Part shown: in pieces, positions 54,351 to 62,568 of the stretch | How positions within the stretch are numbered: position 1 is the stretch's first letter | How the letters are laid out: each line of letters begins with the position of its first letter | Origin: Arhodomonas sp051195215 | GTDB taxonomy: Bacteria; Pseudomonadota; Gammaproteobacteria; Nitrococcales; Nitrococcaceae | Length of the DNA stretch: 64,000 bases | Direction of reading: 5' to 3' | NCBI RefSeq assembly: GCF_051195215.1 | Contig: NZ_JBNAZM010000016.1 | Span: forward strand, 1 to 64,000 | Made by a program: the position numbers and the translations under genes | The notes under the pieces: generated by a model | The model's input: the letters and a program-made list of their open reading frames with translations, nothing else | Told to the model about the DNA's origin: nothing | Databases searched by the model: none

Positions 54351-54380
54351 CATGTGGCATTACCTGTGATCGGATTAGTA
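54112..54380. repeat. Three-stem inverted-repeat element, TACTAA family (copy D)
   Basis: 269 bp. The ends 54112-54145 and 54347-54380 are perfect 34-bp inverted repeats starting TACTAATCCGATCACAGG. Inside are two further perfect stems: 54145-54158 with 54229-54242 (14 bp), and 54252-54272 with 54325-54345 (21 bp), giving a cloverleaf-like fold. The two inner loops resemble inverted versions of each other (GGCGTTGC...GCGCGCC). It has no coding capacity. If TA is taken as a duplicated target, the unit would be CTAATCC...GGATTAG, as in IS630/Tc1-type miniature elements; REP/BIME origin is the alternative. Confidence 0.85.
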
Positions 54381-54520
54381 ACCACGACCTCCGCGTTGGG
54401 CATCCACCGCGACTACGCGATTGGAGGTATTTTCGTGGCGGGTCCGGCTTTCCAGGCTCGTGGGTGACGTGACCGGCGCCAGCACGCCGGCCCACCCACA
54501 GGGAGAGGTCGTTGCGCGCC

Positions 54521-54901
54521 ATGGACGATTCGCACTCCGATAGCACGATTCCGCCCCACGAGTGGTACGCGCAGAGCCTGTTCGACCACGCACGGGCATT
54601 CATAGAGCGCCACTACGGCGATCACCATCTCACCGCCGCCGATGTTGCCCGGGGAATAGGCTGCTCGCGGGCAGCGCTTTACCGCATGTTCGCGCGTCGC
54701 GGACAGACGGTAGGGCAATGCATTCGCGATGCTCGTCTGGACCGGGCCCGTTGGCTGCTCGAGAACGCCGCGCCGGAAGTTCCCATCGGTGTGATTGCTG
54801 ACCGCTGCGGTTTCGACGACCTGTCCAGCTTCGGCAAGAGTTTCCGGCGGCGTTATGGCGTGTCCCCGCGAGAATATCGTCGCCGGGCGGGTGCCCGCTG
54901 A
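54521..54901 (+). CDS. Small AraC-type HTH protein
   Basis: 126 residues consisting almost only of an AraC DNA-binding domain (LTAADVARGIGCSRAALYRM; IGVIADRCGFDDLSSFGKSF, then RRRYGVSPREYRRR). No ligand domain, like the SoxS/MarA size class. A TTG at 54512 could add three residues. Upstream lies repeat D; downstream a 272-base gap (54902-55173) without a supported gene precedes the unknown 212-residue protein, which it might regulate. Confidence 0.8.
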   Translation: MDDSHSDSTIPPHEWYAQSLFDHARAFIERHYGDHHLTAADVARGIGCSRAALYRMFARRGQTVGQCIRDARLDRARWLLENAAPEVPIGVIADRCGFDDLSSFGKSFRRRYGVSPREYRRRAGAR

Positions 54902-55173
54902 TTCCCGCGGAAGCGCGCACTGATCATGTCGAAACCGGAATGTTCCGGTTGGCACCCGTTTTTCCGTCGGGTTCCGCAAGTAACCGGATACGCTGGGCCC
55001 AATAATCGAAACAACTAACCGAATTCCCGATACGCGCTGACTAACGCCGAAAGCAGGTCCCGGGAGAGACTGAAATCGTCGCAATTAGCCGTTTCCTTGA
55101 AAGCACGGCGAAAGCGACGAACGGTGTCAGGACAATGGCGCTTATTTTCCAGTTCGCATGAAGGAGTATTCCC

Positions 55174-55812
55174 ATGGTCGACTACAGCCTGCAACTGCTC
55201 TTCGACAAGAAGGCGCTGCGTGAGGTCAAGGACGCCAAGCAACGGATCATGTTGGCAAAGCCCGTCAACGGGGAGTCGCCGAACGTGATCTGGCTGTCCA
55301 TCGATCCGTTTCAGAGCACGGAGGTGACCTGGTCGGAAGAGTACGGCATTTACGCTTCCAACGCGGCGTTCAAGCACGGTGCCAACATCGTCAAGATCTC
55401 CGAGACCGGGGTGCCGGCCCAGGATGGCGCGTTCTACACGCTGACGCCGGAGACGGTGTTCGAGGGGCCGGTTTCCGACGGGAGCGTGCCCCGTGGGACG
55501 TTTGCCGCGCACAACCACGTGCCCTTCAACGCCGATCCGTCCCTGACGTTCGGGCTTACGCAGTCGGCGCTGATCAACCAGGAGCCTGCAGAGCGCAAGC
55601 CCATTTCGGCGACGCCGGTACTGGCGACCCAGTCGGTGACGATGACGCCGTTCACCTACGTCTATGTCTGGCTGCAGTCGGAGTTCCGCAGCGAGACGAT
55701 CATCAGCCGGATTTTCGGCACGCACACAGTGGCGAAGTTCGGTGGTGGCGTCAACGACATCACCCTGCAATACAACGCCCAGCTCGGCAAGTTCACGCCC
55801 AGGGACGAATGA
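55174..55812 (+). CDS. Protein of unknown function, beta-rich
   Basis: 212 residues, no signal peptide, no transmembrane segment, no cysteine. The sequence is rich in Thr, Val, Phe and Tyr with alternating patterns (IWLSIDPFQSTEVTWSEEYG; MTPFTYVYVWLQSEFRSETI; AKFGGGVNDITLQYNAQLGK), suggesting an all-beta, perhaps lectin-like or self-assembling cytoplasmic protein. A strong AAGGAG ribosome binding site lies 8 bases before the start and a clean hairpin follows the stop, so it is expressed as its own unit, probably at high level. I do not recognise a characterised family; similar-looking proteins of unknown function may exist in fungi and bacteria. Confidence 0.7.
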   Translation: MVDYSLQLLFDKKALREVKDAKQRIMLAKPVNGESPNVIWLSIDPFQSTEVTWSEEYGIYASNAAFKHGANIVKISETGVPAQDGAFYTLTPETVFEGPVSDGSVPRGTFAAHNHVPFNADPSLTFGLTQSALINQEPAERKPISATPVLATQSVTMTPFTYVYVWLQSEFRSETIISRIFGTHTVAKFGGGVNDITLQYNAQLGKFTPRDE

Positions 55813-55828
55813 CGGTCGTCACTGCCCG

Positions 55829-55853
55829 AACCCGGCTGCATTGCAGCCGGGTT
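55829..55853 (+). terminator. Terminator hairpin after the unknown 212-residue gene
   Basis: AACCCGGCTGCA (55829-55840) pairs with TGCAGCCGGGTT (55842-55853) around one base; perfect stem 17 bases after the stop codon, followed by only a short TT. Confidence 0.65.
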
Positions 55854-55934
55854 CGCTGGACACGGCGATTGCCGGGCACGCTGCGTTCTTTGTATTGGGA
55901 ATCACGAGATGAGAAATGAAACGGAGGCAATTCG

Positions 55935-56399
55935 ATGGAACCGTACGATATCACCCGTTTGCCGAGCGACCTGCCGGCGTGGTTGTCCGATCGATTGCTC
56001 GAACCGATTCTCTATGTCGAAGGCGGTTGGGAATACTGGTTGCAGATCGATTTCCCAAGCTGGCTCGATGTCAAAAGCGGGATGCAATACGATTTTCGTC
56101 GCGAAGTGACGGTGGGCAGCGTTCGTCTCGACTGGCTCATTAACGACAATTCTTTCAATGCAGAACACTGGGCCGTGGAGCTCAAGGCGCAGACCCACAA
56201 ATATCCGATGGACCGATTCGTGCGCGCGGTCAAGGCGGACCTGGACAAGCTCTCTCGGCTCGACCGCGGGGCGTTCGAGCCGCTGATGGTGGCGGCCGCT
56301 ATCGATGAGACCACCTACGACGCGCTCGTGACGCAGTTGGGGTTCACCGACATCTGCCAGTGGGGTAGCCAGGTGGCGTTCGTGTGGCGGCAGCCGTAG
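55935..56399 (+). CDS. Unknown protein with possible PD-(D/E)xK-like core
   Basis: 154 residues, soluble. The middle section has an acidic Asp in SVRLDWLINDN followed 16 residues later by WAVELKAQTHK, i.e. the D...ExK spacing of the PD-(D/E)xK nuclease fold, with REVTVG in front. The rest is alpha/beta without further motif (RAVKADLDKLSRLDRG). A weak ribosome binding site (GGAGG at 55922) precedes it. It lies 122 bases after the unknown 212-residue gene, past a terminator. The nuclease reading is suggestive only. Confidence 0.6.
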   Translation: MEPYDITRLPSDLPAWLSDRLLEPILYVEGGWEYWLQIDFPSWLDVKSGMQYDFRREVTVGSVRLDWLINDNSFNAEHWAVELKAQTHKYPMDRFVRAVKADLDKLSRLDRGAFEPLMVAAAIDETTYDALVTQLGFTDICQWGSQVAFVWRQP

Positions 56400-56583
56400 A
56401 AATGCGTGCGCCCCCGGGGGTTGCACGGACAACGTGACGCGCCCGGTGTCGGCGGCCGGAAACGGGCGCAAACACCGGTCGCGTTCTTGAAGGCACGTTA
56501 TCACGATGAAATGCGATGCCCGTATCGGGCTGTTCATGCGCCGGCACGATTGACGATCGTCATGGCCGGACGCGGGTGACCGG

Positions 56584-57777
56584 TCAGCCGGGTCCGCTGC
56601 CCACCCCGATGCGCGCCGGGGGGGCGGCCGGGGCATCGCTATCGGCTACCCCGTCGATCCAGGTGCCGACGACGCGCAGATCGTCGTCGAGGGCGACGAA
56701 ATCGGCGCGGTAGCCCGGACGTATGCGGCCGTACTCGGCATCGATGCCCAGGAAGGCGGCCGGGTAGAGGGAGGCCATGCGCAGCGCCTCCTCCAGGGGC
56801 AGGGCGAGAAGGTCCACCACGTTGCGCACGGCGCGGTCCATGGTGAGGTCGGAGCCGGCGAGGGTGCCCGTGGCGCTGGTGACACGGCCATTGGCGCGGT
56901 AAATGGTCTGGCCGAGGAACTCCAGCTCCCTGTGGGTCGATCCCGCCGCGTGCACGGCGTCGGTGACCAGCATGATACGCCCGCGCATTTTCGCGCTCAC
57001 GGCGACCCGGGCAGTCGCCGGGTGGACGTGGTGCCCATCCACGATCAGCCCGCACCAGGTATTCTCGCCGGCGAGGGCGGCGCCGACCACACCCGGCTCG
57101 CGGCTGGTCATGGGCGTCATGGCATTGAACAGGTGCGTGAAGCCCCGCAGGCCTTCGCTCTGGGCGCGGCGGATGTCCGCATAGGTGCCGGCAGTGTGCC
57201 CGGCAGCGACGATCACGCCGCGTTCGCTGAGCTCGGCGATGAAACCTTCCCTGACGCGCTCGGGGGCAACCGTGACGAGGGTGGTCGCCTCGTCGCCGAG
57301 CCTCGAGAGAAGCGTCACGGCGTCGGGCTCGGGTGTGCGGATCTTCTCCTCGCGATGAATGCCTTTGCGTTTGGGGTTGAGGTAAGGCCCTTCGAGATGG
57401 ATGCCGAGCAGCCCGGGCATGGCCGCGCGGCGTGCTTCGGCCACTGCGTTCAGGGCCCGCTCCATCACCGCGCGATCGTCGGAGATCAGGGTAGGCAGAA
57501 GACCGGTGGTGCCGTGGCGCCGGTGAGCGGCGACGATGCGGGCGATCCCCTCGCTGCTGGGCTCGTCGTTGAAGAGCACGTCGGCACCGCCGTTCACCTG
57601 GGTGTCGATGAACCCCGGTGCGATGATCAGCCCGTTCAGGTCCACGGCATCCGCGATCGGGTCAACCCCGCTTGGCTCGGGGACGACGCTCACGACGCGC
57701 CCGCAGTCGACGAACACCGTGTGCCGGTCCAGCATGCGGTCGCCATCGAATACCCGTGCGTTGCAAAGCGCTTTCAT
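56584..57777 (-). CDS. nagA: N-acetylglucosamine-6-phosphate deacetylase
   Basis: 397 residues, amidohydrolase superfamily. It removes acetate from GlcNAc-6-phosphate to give GlcN-6-phosphate. Signatures: APGFIDTQVNGGADVLFND at about residues 53-71, the metal Glu in GIHLEGPYLNPKRKGIHR, His in IVAAGHTAGTYADI and THLFNAMTPMTSREPG, and the catalytic Asp in MLVTDAVHAAGS. GGGAG lies upstream of the start. Third gene of nagB-nagK-nagA, separated from nagK by a half copy of the TACTAA repeat family. Confidence 0.95.
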   Translation of the reverse strand: MKALCNARVFDGDRMLDRHTVFVDCGRVVSVVPEPSGVDPIADAVDLNGLIIAPGFIDTQVNGGADVLFNDEPSSEGIARIVAAHRRHGTTGLLPTLISDDRAVMERALNAVAEARRAAMPGLLGIHLEGPYLNPKRKGIHREEKIRTPEPDAVTLLSRLGDEATTLVTVAPERVREGFIAELSERGVIVAAGHTAGTYADIRRAQSEGLRGFTHLFNAMTPMTSREPGVVGAALAGENTWCGLIVDGHHVHPATARVAVSAKMRGRIMLVTDAVHAAGSTHRELEFLGQTIYRANGRVTSATGTLAGSDLTMDRAVRNVVDLLALPLEEALRMASLYPAAFLGIDAEYGRIRPGYRADFVALDDDLRVVGTWIDGVADSDAPAAPPARIGVGSGPG

Positions 57778-57794
57778 GCAGTCACTCCCATGGG

Positions 57795-57862
57795 CCTCGT
57801 GCCTTGCTCCATCGGCGCACAGACCGGCTGACGCATGACAATACCTCTGAGAAGATTAGTCA
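57795..57862 (-). repeat. Truncated TACTAA-family element (copy E)
   Basis: Read on the minus strand from 57862 it is nearly identical over about 60 bases to the left half of copy B at 5653-5715: the end ACTAATCTTCTCAGAGG, then GTCATGCGTCAGCCGG, then CTGTGCGCCGATGG.GC.AGG. It has only one arm. It supplies the TAA stop of nagK (57858-57856) and fills most of the nagK-nagA gap, inside an operon. Confidence 0.75.
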
Positions 57863-58728
57863 CTTCCATCCTTGGCCAGTATCAGTCCGCCGTCCATAGC
57901 ATCGCCGCGGGCGGCGACCAGATGTGCTCGTAATGGTTCGCCGATGGCGGGGCGCAGCCGTTCGCCGAGTCCGCCCAGTATGCATACGTGTTCGGCGCCC
58001 AGCTCGATCATCCCCCGTATCAGCCTCTCCGCCTCGGCCAGCTCGCGGGCGATGAGCTCCTGTGCCAGCGTATCGCCGCCATCGGCGTGGTCGCAGACGA
58101 GACGGGCGAAGCGCGCGTAGTCTCTCGGCGTCGCGGTGCTCTGCCAGCCGACCACGGTGTTCGGGTCCCGCTGGAAGTGCTCCAGCACGGCTTCGGTGAG
58201 CACCGTGGCGGGGCGGAAACCGTCCAGTGCCAGTAGCGACTCGCGCAAGGCGAGCAGCCCGAGCCAGGCGCCGCTGGCATGGTCGGAGGCCGGGAAGCCC
58301 AGCCCGCCGACGCTACGGAAACGGCCGCCGTGGCGAATCATGCCGCAGGAGCCGGTGCCTATGATGAGGATGGCACCGTCGCCTCCGGCGAAAGCACCGA
58401 GCTGCGCGGTGTGCGCGTCGGTGAGGATGCGTGCCCGCGCGAACGGATGCGGGTGAGCGAGCATCGATGCACGGTCGCATTCCCGTACGGCGCCAGCGAG
58501 ACCCAGCCCCGCTGCCGTGTGCGCGAGCACCGACAGTTCCAGCCCCGCCGCCGCCAGCGCCTGCTCCGTCGCTGCAACGATGCTCGCCCAGGCTGTATTC
58601 ACGCCGCGCTGGACGTTCGCGCAGCCGGCGCGGCCCTCCGCGAGCGCATGACCGACGTGGTCGTACAGGCGTGCGCGGCAGGCGGTGCCACCGCCGTCGA
58701 CGCCCACGAAGTAGCGGATGTCAGCCAT
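57856..58728 (-). CDS. nagK: N-acetylglucosamine kinase, BadF/BadG/BcrA type
   Basis: 290 residues of the ASKHA kinase fold. The phosphate-1 motif FVGVDGGGTACRARLYDHVG is at the N-terminus; ILIIGTGSCGMIRHGG is the phosphate-2 motif and HVCILGGLGERLRPAI the adenosine motif. It phosphorylates GlcNAc taken up unphosphorylated, feeding NagA. The start at 58728 overlaps the nagB end by 8 bases; the open frame further up lies inside nagB. Its last codons, GAC TAA, lie in the truncated repeat copy E. Confidence 0.85.
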   Translation of the reverse strand: MADIRYFVGVDGGGTACRARLYDHVGHALAEGRAGCANVQRGVNTAWASIVAATEQALAAAGLELSVLAHTAAGLGLAGAVRECDRASMLAHPHPFARARILTDAHTAQLGAFAGGDGAILIIGTGSCGMIRHGGRFRSVGGLGFPASDHASGAWLGLLALRESLLALDGFRPATVLTEAVLEHFQRDPNTVVGWQSTATPRDYARFARLVCDHADGGDTLAQELIARELAEAERLIRGMIELGAEHVCILGGLGERLRPAIGEPLRAHLVAARGDAMDGGLILAKDGSD

Positions 58729-59512
58729 GGCATTGCTCCGCGGCGAGTCGCCGGGCTTCATTCTCCACGTGTTCGTAGTACTCGACCTGCTGCAGCAGGC
58801 TCGCGGCATCCCGGTCGACGAGGATTACCGCATCGTTGTGCCATTGCAGCGCAGACGCCGGCACCATGGCGCTCAGTGGGCCTTCCACGGCATTGCGAAC
58901 CGCCGGCGCCTTGGCGCGTCCGGTAGCCAGCAACAGTACTCGCCGGGCGTCCAGTATGGTGCCGATGCCCATTGTGATCGCCAGCCGCGGCGGTGTCTCG
59001 CCGGGGCCGAAGAAACGGCTGTTCGCCTCGATGGTGCTGGGCGTGAGGGTTTTCAGCCGGGTGCGCGAGGCCAGGCTGGAGGTCGGCTCGTTGAACCCGA
59101 TGTGACCGTTGCGGCCGATACCCAGCACCTGCAGGTCGATGCCGCCGGCGTCGCTTATCGCCTGCTCGTAGCGTTGCGCCTCATCGGCCGGGTCGGCAAG
59201 CCCGTCGGGAACGTGGGTGCGGGACGGGTCGATATCCACGTGATCGAAGAGCTCCCGGTTCATGAACGCACGATAGCTCTGCGGGTGATCCGGGGCGAGT
59301 CCGACGTATTCGTCGAGATTGAATGACGTCGCGCGCGCGAAACTCACCGCACCCGCGTGGTGTCGGCGAATGAGCTCGCCATATAGCCGCACCGGCGTGC
59401 TGCCGGTGGCGAGCCCGAGAACGCAATCCTGCCCGGGCGCAAGCGCCTCGCAGACACAATCCGCCGCGATGTGGGCCACGTGGTCCGCGCTCTCAGTGAT
59501 GATCACGCGCAT
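58721..59512 (-). CDS. nagB: Glucosamine-6-phosphate deaminase
   Basis: 263 residues. It converts GlcN-6-phosphate to fructose-6-phosphate and ammonia. Motifs: LGLATGSTPVRLYGELIRRH at residues ~35-54, FNLDEYVGLAPDHPQSYRAF (catalytic Asp region) and GIGRNGHIGFNEPTSSLASR with the catalytic His and Glu; Asn replaces the Asp of the E. coli GxDGHIAFNEP motif, as in many Gram-positive NagB. GAGGAGG precedes the start. First gene of the minus-strand nag operon, divergent from nagR. Confidence 0.94.
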   Translation of the reverse strand: MRVIITESADHVAHIAADCVCEALAPGQDCVLGLATGSTPVRLYGELIRRHHAGAVSFARATSFNLDEYVGLAPDHPQSYRAFMNRELFDHVDIDPSRTHVPDGLADPADEAQRYEQAISDAGGIDLQVLGIGRNGHIGFNEPTSSLASRTRLKTLTPSTIEANSRFFGPGETPPRLAITMGIGTILDARRVLLLATGRAKAPAVRNAVEGPLSAMVPASALQWHNDAVILVDRDAASLLQQVEYYEHVENEARRLAAEQCHG

Positions 59513-59570
59513 CGAACTTCCTCCTCGTCGGGGCCTGCCGCCCGTCTGCTCAGTGAGCGTACGTCAAAAG

Positions 59571-59602
59571 ATACCTTTTAAATACCATGCGCGCAATACC
59601 AG
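59571..59602 (-). promoter_or_regulatory. Candidate NagR binding region before nagB
   Basis: Three GGTAT units on the minus strand (59600-59596, 59586-59582, 59575-59571) lie 60-90 bases upstream of nagB within an AT-rich patch. NagR/HutC-type regulators often bind TGGTAT-containing dyads. A separate direct repeat AGAGGATTGGT occurs at 59762-59772 and 59799-59809 in front of nagR. The whole gap 59513-59937 contains no supported gene. Assignment is tentative. Confidence 0.35.
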
Positions 59603-59937
59603 CCCCGCAGGCGCCCGGCGATTGCCGGTAGTGTCGGCGATTCGGGACGCCATGGCACAACAGGTGTGACATGTGGGTTGCAATGGATGCTTAATGGTTC
59701 TATTATCTCGGCGAATCTACAACCCAATAAAGGCCGATTCGGGCTGGTCGGCTCCCAGAGGAGAGGATTGGTTTGATAAAGCGGTGGGTGGAACAAACAG
59801 AGGATTGGTCGGTGCTACCACACCGCTCGAGCCCTGTTGCTCGCCGTGGGCGTCGCGATTGCCATACCATTGGCATCAGGGTGTGGCCGCCGGTGCGACC
59901 GCATTGCCCTCATAGCGACGCGAAGGGAGAGGAGCCA

Positions 59938-60753
59938 ATGGGCCAGCTTGAAGAACGAGTATACGGGCTGTTCGGCGAAGCGGGATCGCTGACCCGGGAG
60001 GGAGCGCCGCTTTACATGCAGATGCAGGCGCGCCTGCGGGCGGCCGTGCGTGACGGTGCGTTGCGCGCCGGAGAGGTTCTGCCGCCGGAACGTGAGATCG
60101 CCAACGCCATGGGTGTCTCGCGGGTGACCGTGCGACGGGCGATTGACGATCTGGTCGACGAGGGGTTGCTCACCCAGCGTCAGGGCGCGGGCACCTTCGT
60201 GACCGACCGCGTGGAGCAGCCGCTCAACCGTCTGCGCAGCTTCAGCGAGATCATCCGCGAGCGCGGCCAGGAGCCGGGATCGCGCTGGCTGGAGCGGTCC
60301 GTCGCCATGCCGGGCGAGGAAGAGAAGCGCGCGCTTGCCCTCGACGACTTCGACGAGGTGACGCGCTTCTTCCGGCTGCGCACCGCCGACGGCAAGCCCA
60401 TGGGGCTGGAGCTCGCGACAACGCCGACACGGTTTCTGCCGAATCCGTTCGAGGTGGAAGGCTCGCTTTACCAGGTTCTCGGTGCGCGAGGCCTGCGGCC
60501 GGTCCGGGCGCTTCAGCGTCTGCGGGCCGTCGCCGTTGACGAGCAGCGTGCTGCCTATCTCGACATCGCGCCCAACAGCGCGGTGCTCTACATCGAACGT
60601 CTCGGTCTCCTCGATGATGGCACTCCGGTAGAGTTCACACGCTCTTGGTTTCCCGGTGATGCTTACGACTTCGTGGTGGAAATCCAGCACCAGACGGCAG
60701 GTGTGCCCGCCCAGCGACAGGCGGCACAGCAGGCCGGAAGTACAGAGGAGTGA
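59938..60753 (+). CDS. nagR: GntR/HutC family regulator of the nag locus (NagR-like)
   Basis: 271 residues. Winged HTH at residues ~25-92 (PLYMQMQARLRAAVRDGALR; EREIANAMGVSRVTVRRAID, then DLVDEGLLTQRQGAGTFVTD) and a C-terminal UTRA domain (residues ~110-250: RFFRLRTADGKPMGLELATT; VLYIERLGLLDDGTPVEFTR). GlcNAc-6-phosphate or GlcN-6-phosphate is the expected ligand. The start at 59938 follows GGGAGAGGAG. Divergent from nagBKA and 5 bases before pgi, it likely controls both arms. Confidence 0.88.
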   Translation: MGQLEERVYGLFGEAGSLTREGAPLYMQMQARLRAAVRDGALRAGEVLPPEREIANAMGVSRVTVRRAIDDLVDEGLLTQRQGAGTFVTDRVEQPLNRLRSFSEIIRERGQEPGSRWLERSVAMPGEEEKRALALDDFDEVTRFFRLRTADGKPMGLELATTPTRFLPNPFEVEGSLYQVLGARGLRPVRALQRLRAVAVDEQRAAYLDIAPNSAVLYIERLGLLDDGTPVEFTRSWFPGDAYDFVVEIQHQTAGVPAQRQAAQQAGSTEE

Positions 60754-60758
60754 ACGAG

Positions 60759-62396
60759 ATGACGGCACTACGCAACGATTCTGTCTGGCAGCGGCTCGTG
60801 GCGCACAGCGAGCGCCTGCAAGGGCGCCGTATAGAGGCTCTGTTCGATGCCGACCCGGCCCGCTTCGAGCGCTATTCCCATCGTGCCGGGGGCGTGCTGC
60901 TCGACTATTCCAAGAACCTGCTCGACGATGCGGCGCGCGAGGACCTGCTGGCCCTCGCCGAGTCCCGGGACGTGGCCGGGTGGCGGGAACGGCTGTTCGC
61001 CGGTGAGCACATCAACAACACCGAGGATCGGGCGGTGCTCCACGTTGCCCTGCGTCAGCCCGGCGTATCCCGGCCCGTCGATGGCTACGACGCCGGTGAG
61101 GCCGTGGCGCGGGAGCTCGAGCGGATGACCGCGTTCGCCGAAGCCGTTCGCAGCGGTGAAGCTACCGGCATCAGCGGCCGCGCTTTCACCGACGTGGTGA
61201 GCATCGGTATAGGCGGCTCCGACCTGGGCCCGCGACTGATTGCTGACGTGCTGGCGCCATGGGCCGCCGGCGGGCCGCGCCTGCATTTCGTCTCCAATGC
61301 CGACGGTGCCGAGGTAGCCACCGTACTCCGCGGGCTTGATCCGGAGACCACGCTGTTCGTCGTGGCCAGCAAGAGTGGCGGCACCCGGGAGACCCTGCTC
61401 AACGCGGAGACGGCGATCGCCTGGTTCGGCAACGGTGCTGACCGTGCCGAGGTGCTCGCACGGCATTTCGCCGGCGTTTCCGCCAGCCAGGACAAGCTCG
61501 CCGATCTGGGGATCGCCGCCGAGCGCCGGTTCCGGCTCTGGGACTGGGTCGGTGGCCGCTACTCGCTGTGGTCGGCGGTGAGTCTGCCGGTGATGATGCA
61601 CCTCGGCCCATCGATCTTCCGCGAGTTCCTTGCCGGTGGTGCCGATATGGACCGCCACTTCCGCGAGGCGCCGGCCGAGGAGAACCTGCCGGTACTCCTC
61701 GCGCTGCTCAACGTCTGGAATACCACTGCCATGGGCGCCGCCAGCCAGGCGATTCTGCCTTATGACTGGCGTTTGCGCCGGCTGCCGGATTACCTCCAGC
61801 AGGCGGAGATGGAGAGCAACGGCAAGCGTGTCACCCGCGAGGGCGAGCCGGTGTCGACGCACACGGGCGTGGTGCTCTGGGGGCGCTCCGGGATCGACGG
61901 TCAGCATGCGTTCTACCAGTTCCTGCACCAGGGCACGCAGGTCGTGCCGGCGGACCTCATCTGCGCCGTCGCCGACGAGGACGACCTGCCGGAGCACCGT
62001 CGTGAGCTGCTGGCCAACTGCCTCGCGCAATCGAGGGCGATGATGCTCGGCGTCGACGAGGAGACGGTGCGCGCGGAGCTGGCCGCCGATGGCATCAGCG
62101 GTGATCGGCTCGATCTCCTCGCCGCCCACCGGGTGCACGAGGGTAACCGGCCCACCAACACCTTGCTGCTGGACCGGCTCGACGCAACGGGGCTCGGCCG
62201 CCTGGTGGCGCTCTACGAGCACCGGATCTTTGTCGAAGGCGTGATCTGGGGGATCAATTCCTTCGACCAATGGGGCGTTCAGCTCGGCAAGACGCTCGCC
62301 GGAGAGCTGCGCGGCGCGCTGCAGCCGGGGGCCGATGCCGGAACGTTCGACGGCTCCACGACGGGGCTGCTGGGCGTTATCCGCGGGGGCGGATAG
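60759..62396 (+). CDS. pgi: Glucose-6-phosphate isomerase
   Basis: 545 residues, normal for the long gammaproteobacterial form. It interconverts fructose-6-phosphate, the product of NagB, and glucose-6-phosphate. Signatures: TDVVSIGIGGSDLGPRLIAD, VVASKSGGTRETLLNAETAI, RFRLWDWVGGRYSLWSAVSL and the C-terminal RIFVEGVIWGINSFDQWGVQ. GAGGAG lies 9 bases before the ATG at 60759. Its place directly after nagR links GlcNAc breakdown to the Entner-Doudoroff/pentose routes. Confidence 0.96.
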   Translation: MTALRNDSVWQRLVAHSERLQGRRIEALFDADPARFERYSHRAGGVLLDYSKNLLDDAAREDLLALAESRDVAGWRERLFAGEHINNTEDRAVLHVALRQPGVSRPVDGYDAGEAVARELERMTAFAEAVRSGEATGISGRAFTDVVSIGIGGSDLGPRLIADVLAPWAAGGPRLHFVSNADGAEVATVLRGLDPETTLFVVASKSGGTRETLLNAETAIAWFGNGADRAEVLARHFAGVSASQDKLADLGIAAERRFRLWDWVGGRYSLWSAVSLPVMMHLGPSIFREFLAGGADMDRHFREAPAEENLPVLLALLNVWNTTAMGAASQAILPYDWRLRRLPDYLQQAEMESNGKRVTREGEPVSTHTGVVLWGRSGIDGQHAFYQFLHQGTQVVPADLICAVADEDDLPEHRRELLANCLAQSRAMMLGVDEETVRAELAADGISGDRLDLLAAHRVHEGNRPTNTLLLDRLDATGLGRLVALYEHRIFVEGVIWGINSFDQWGVQLGKTLAGELRGALQPGADAGTFDGSTTGLLGVIRGGG

Positions 62397-62568
62397 CGCC
62401 CCGGGGCGGGCCGCGCCGGGCACGGTAGAAGCGGGCGTCCCAGGGATAGCGAGAGCCAATGACGCCGGAGGGGGGCGTCGGCTCTCCCGGAGTTCGGGGA
62501 GCGGGTGAAAGCCCGGTCCGGACCTTCCCTGCAAAAGAGAATGCGCCAACACAGGAGGGGAGCGCACA

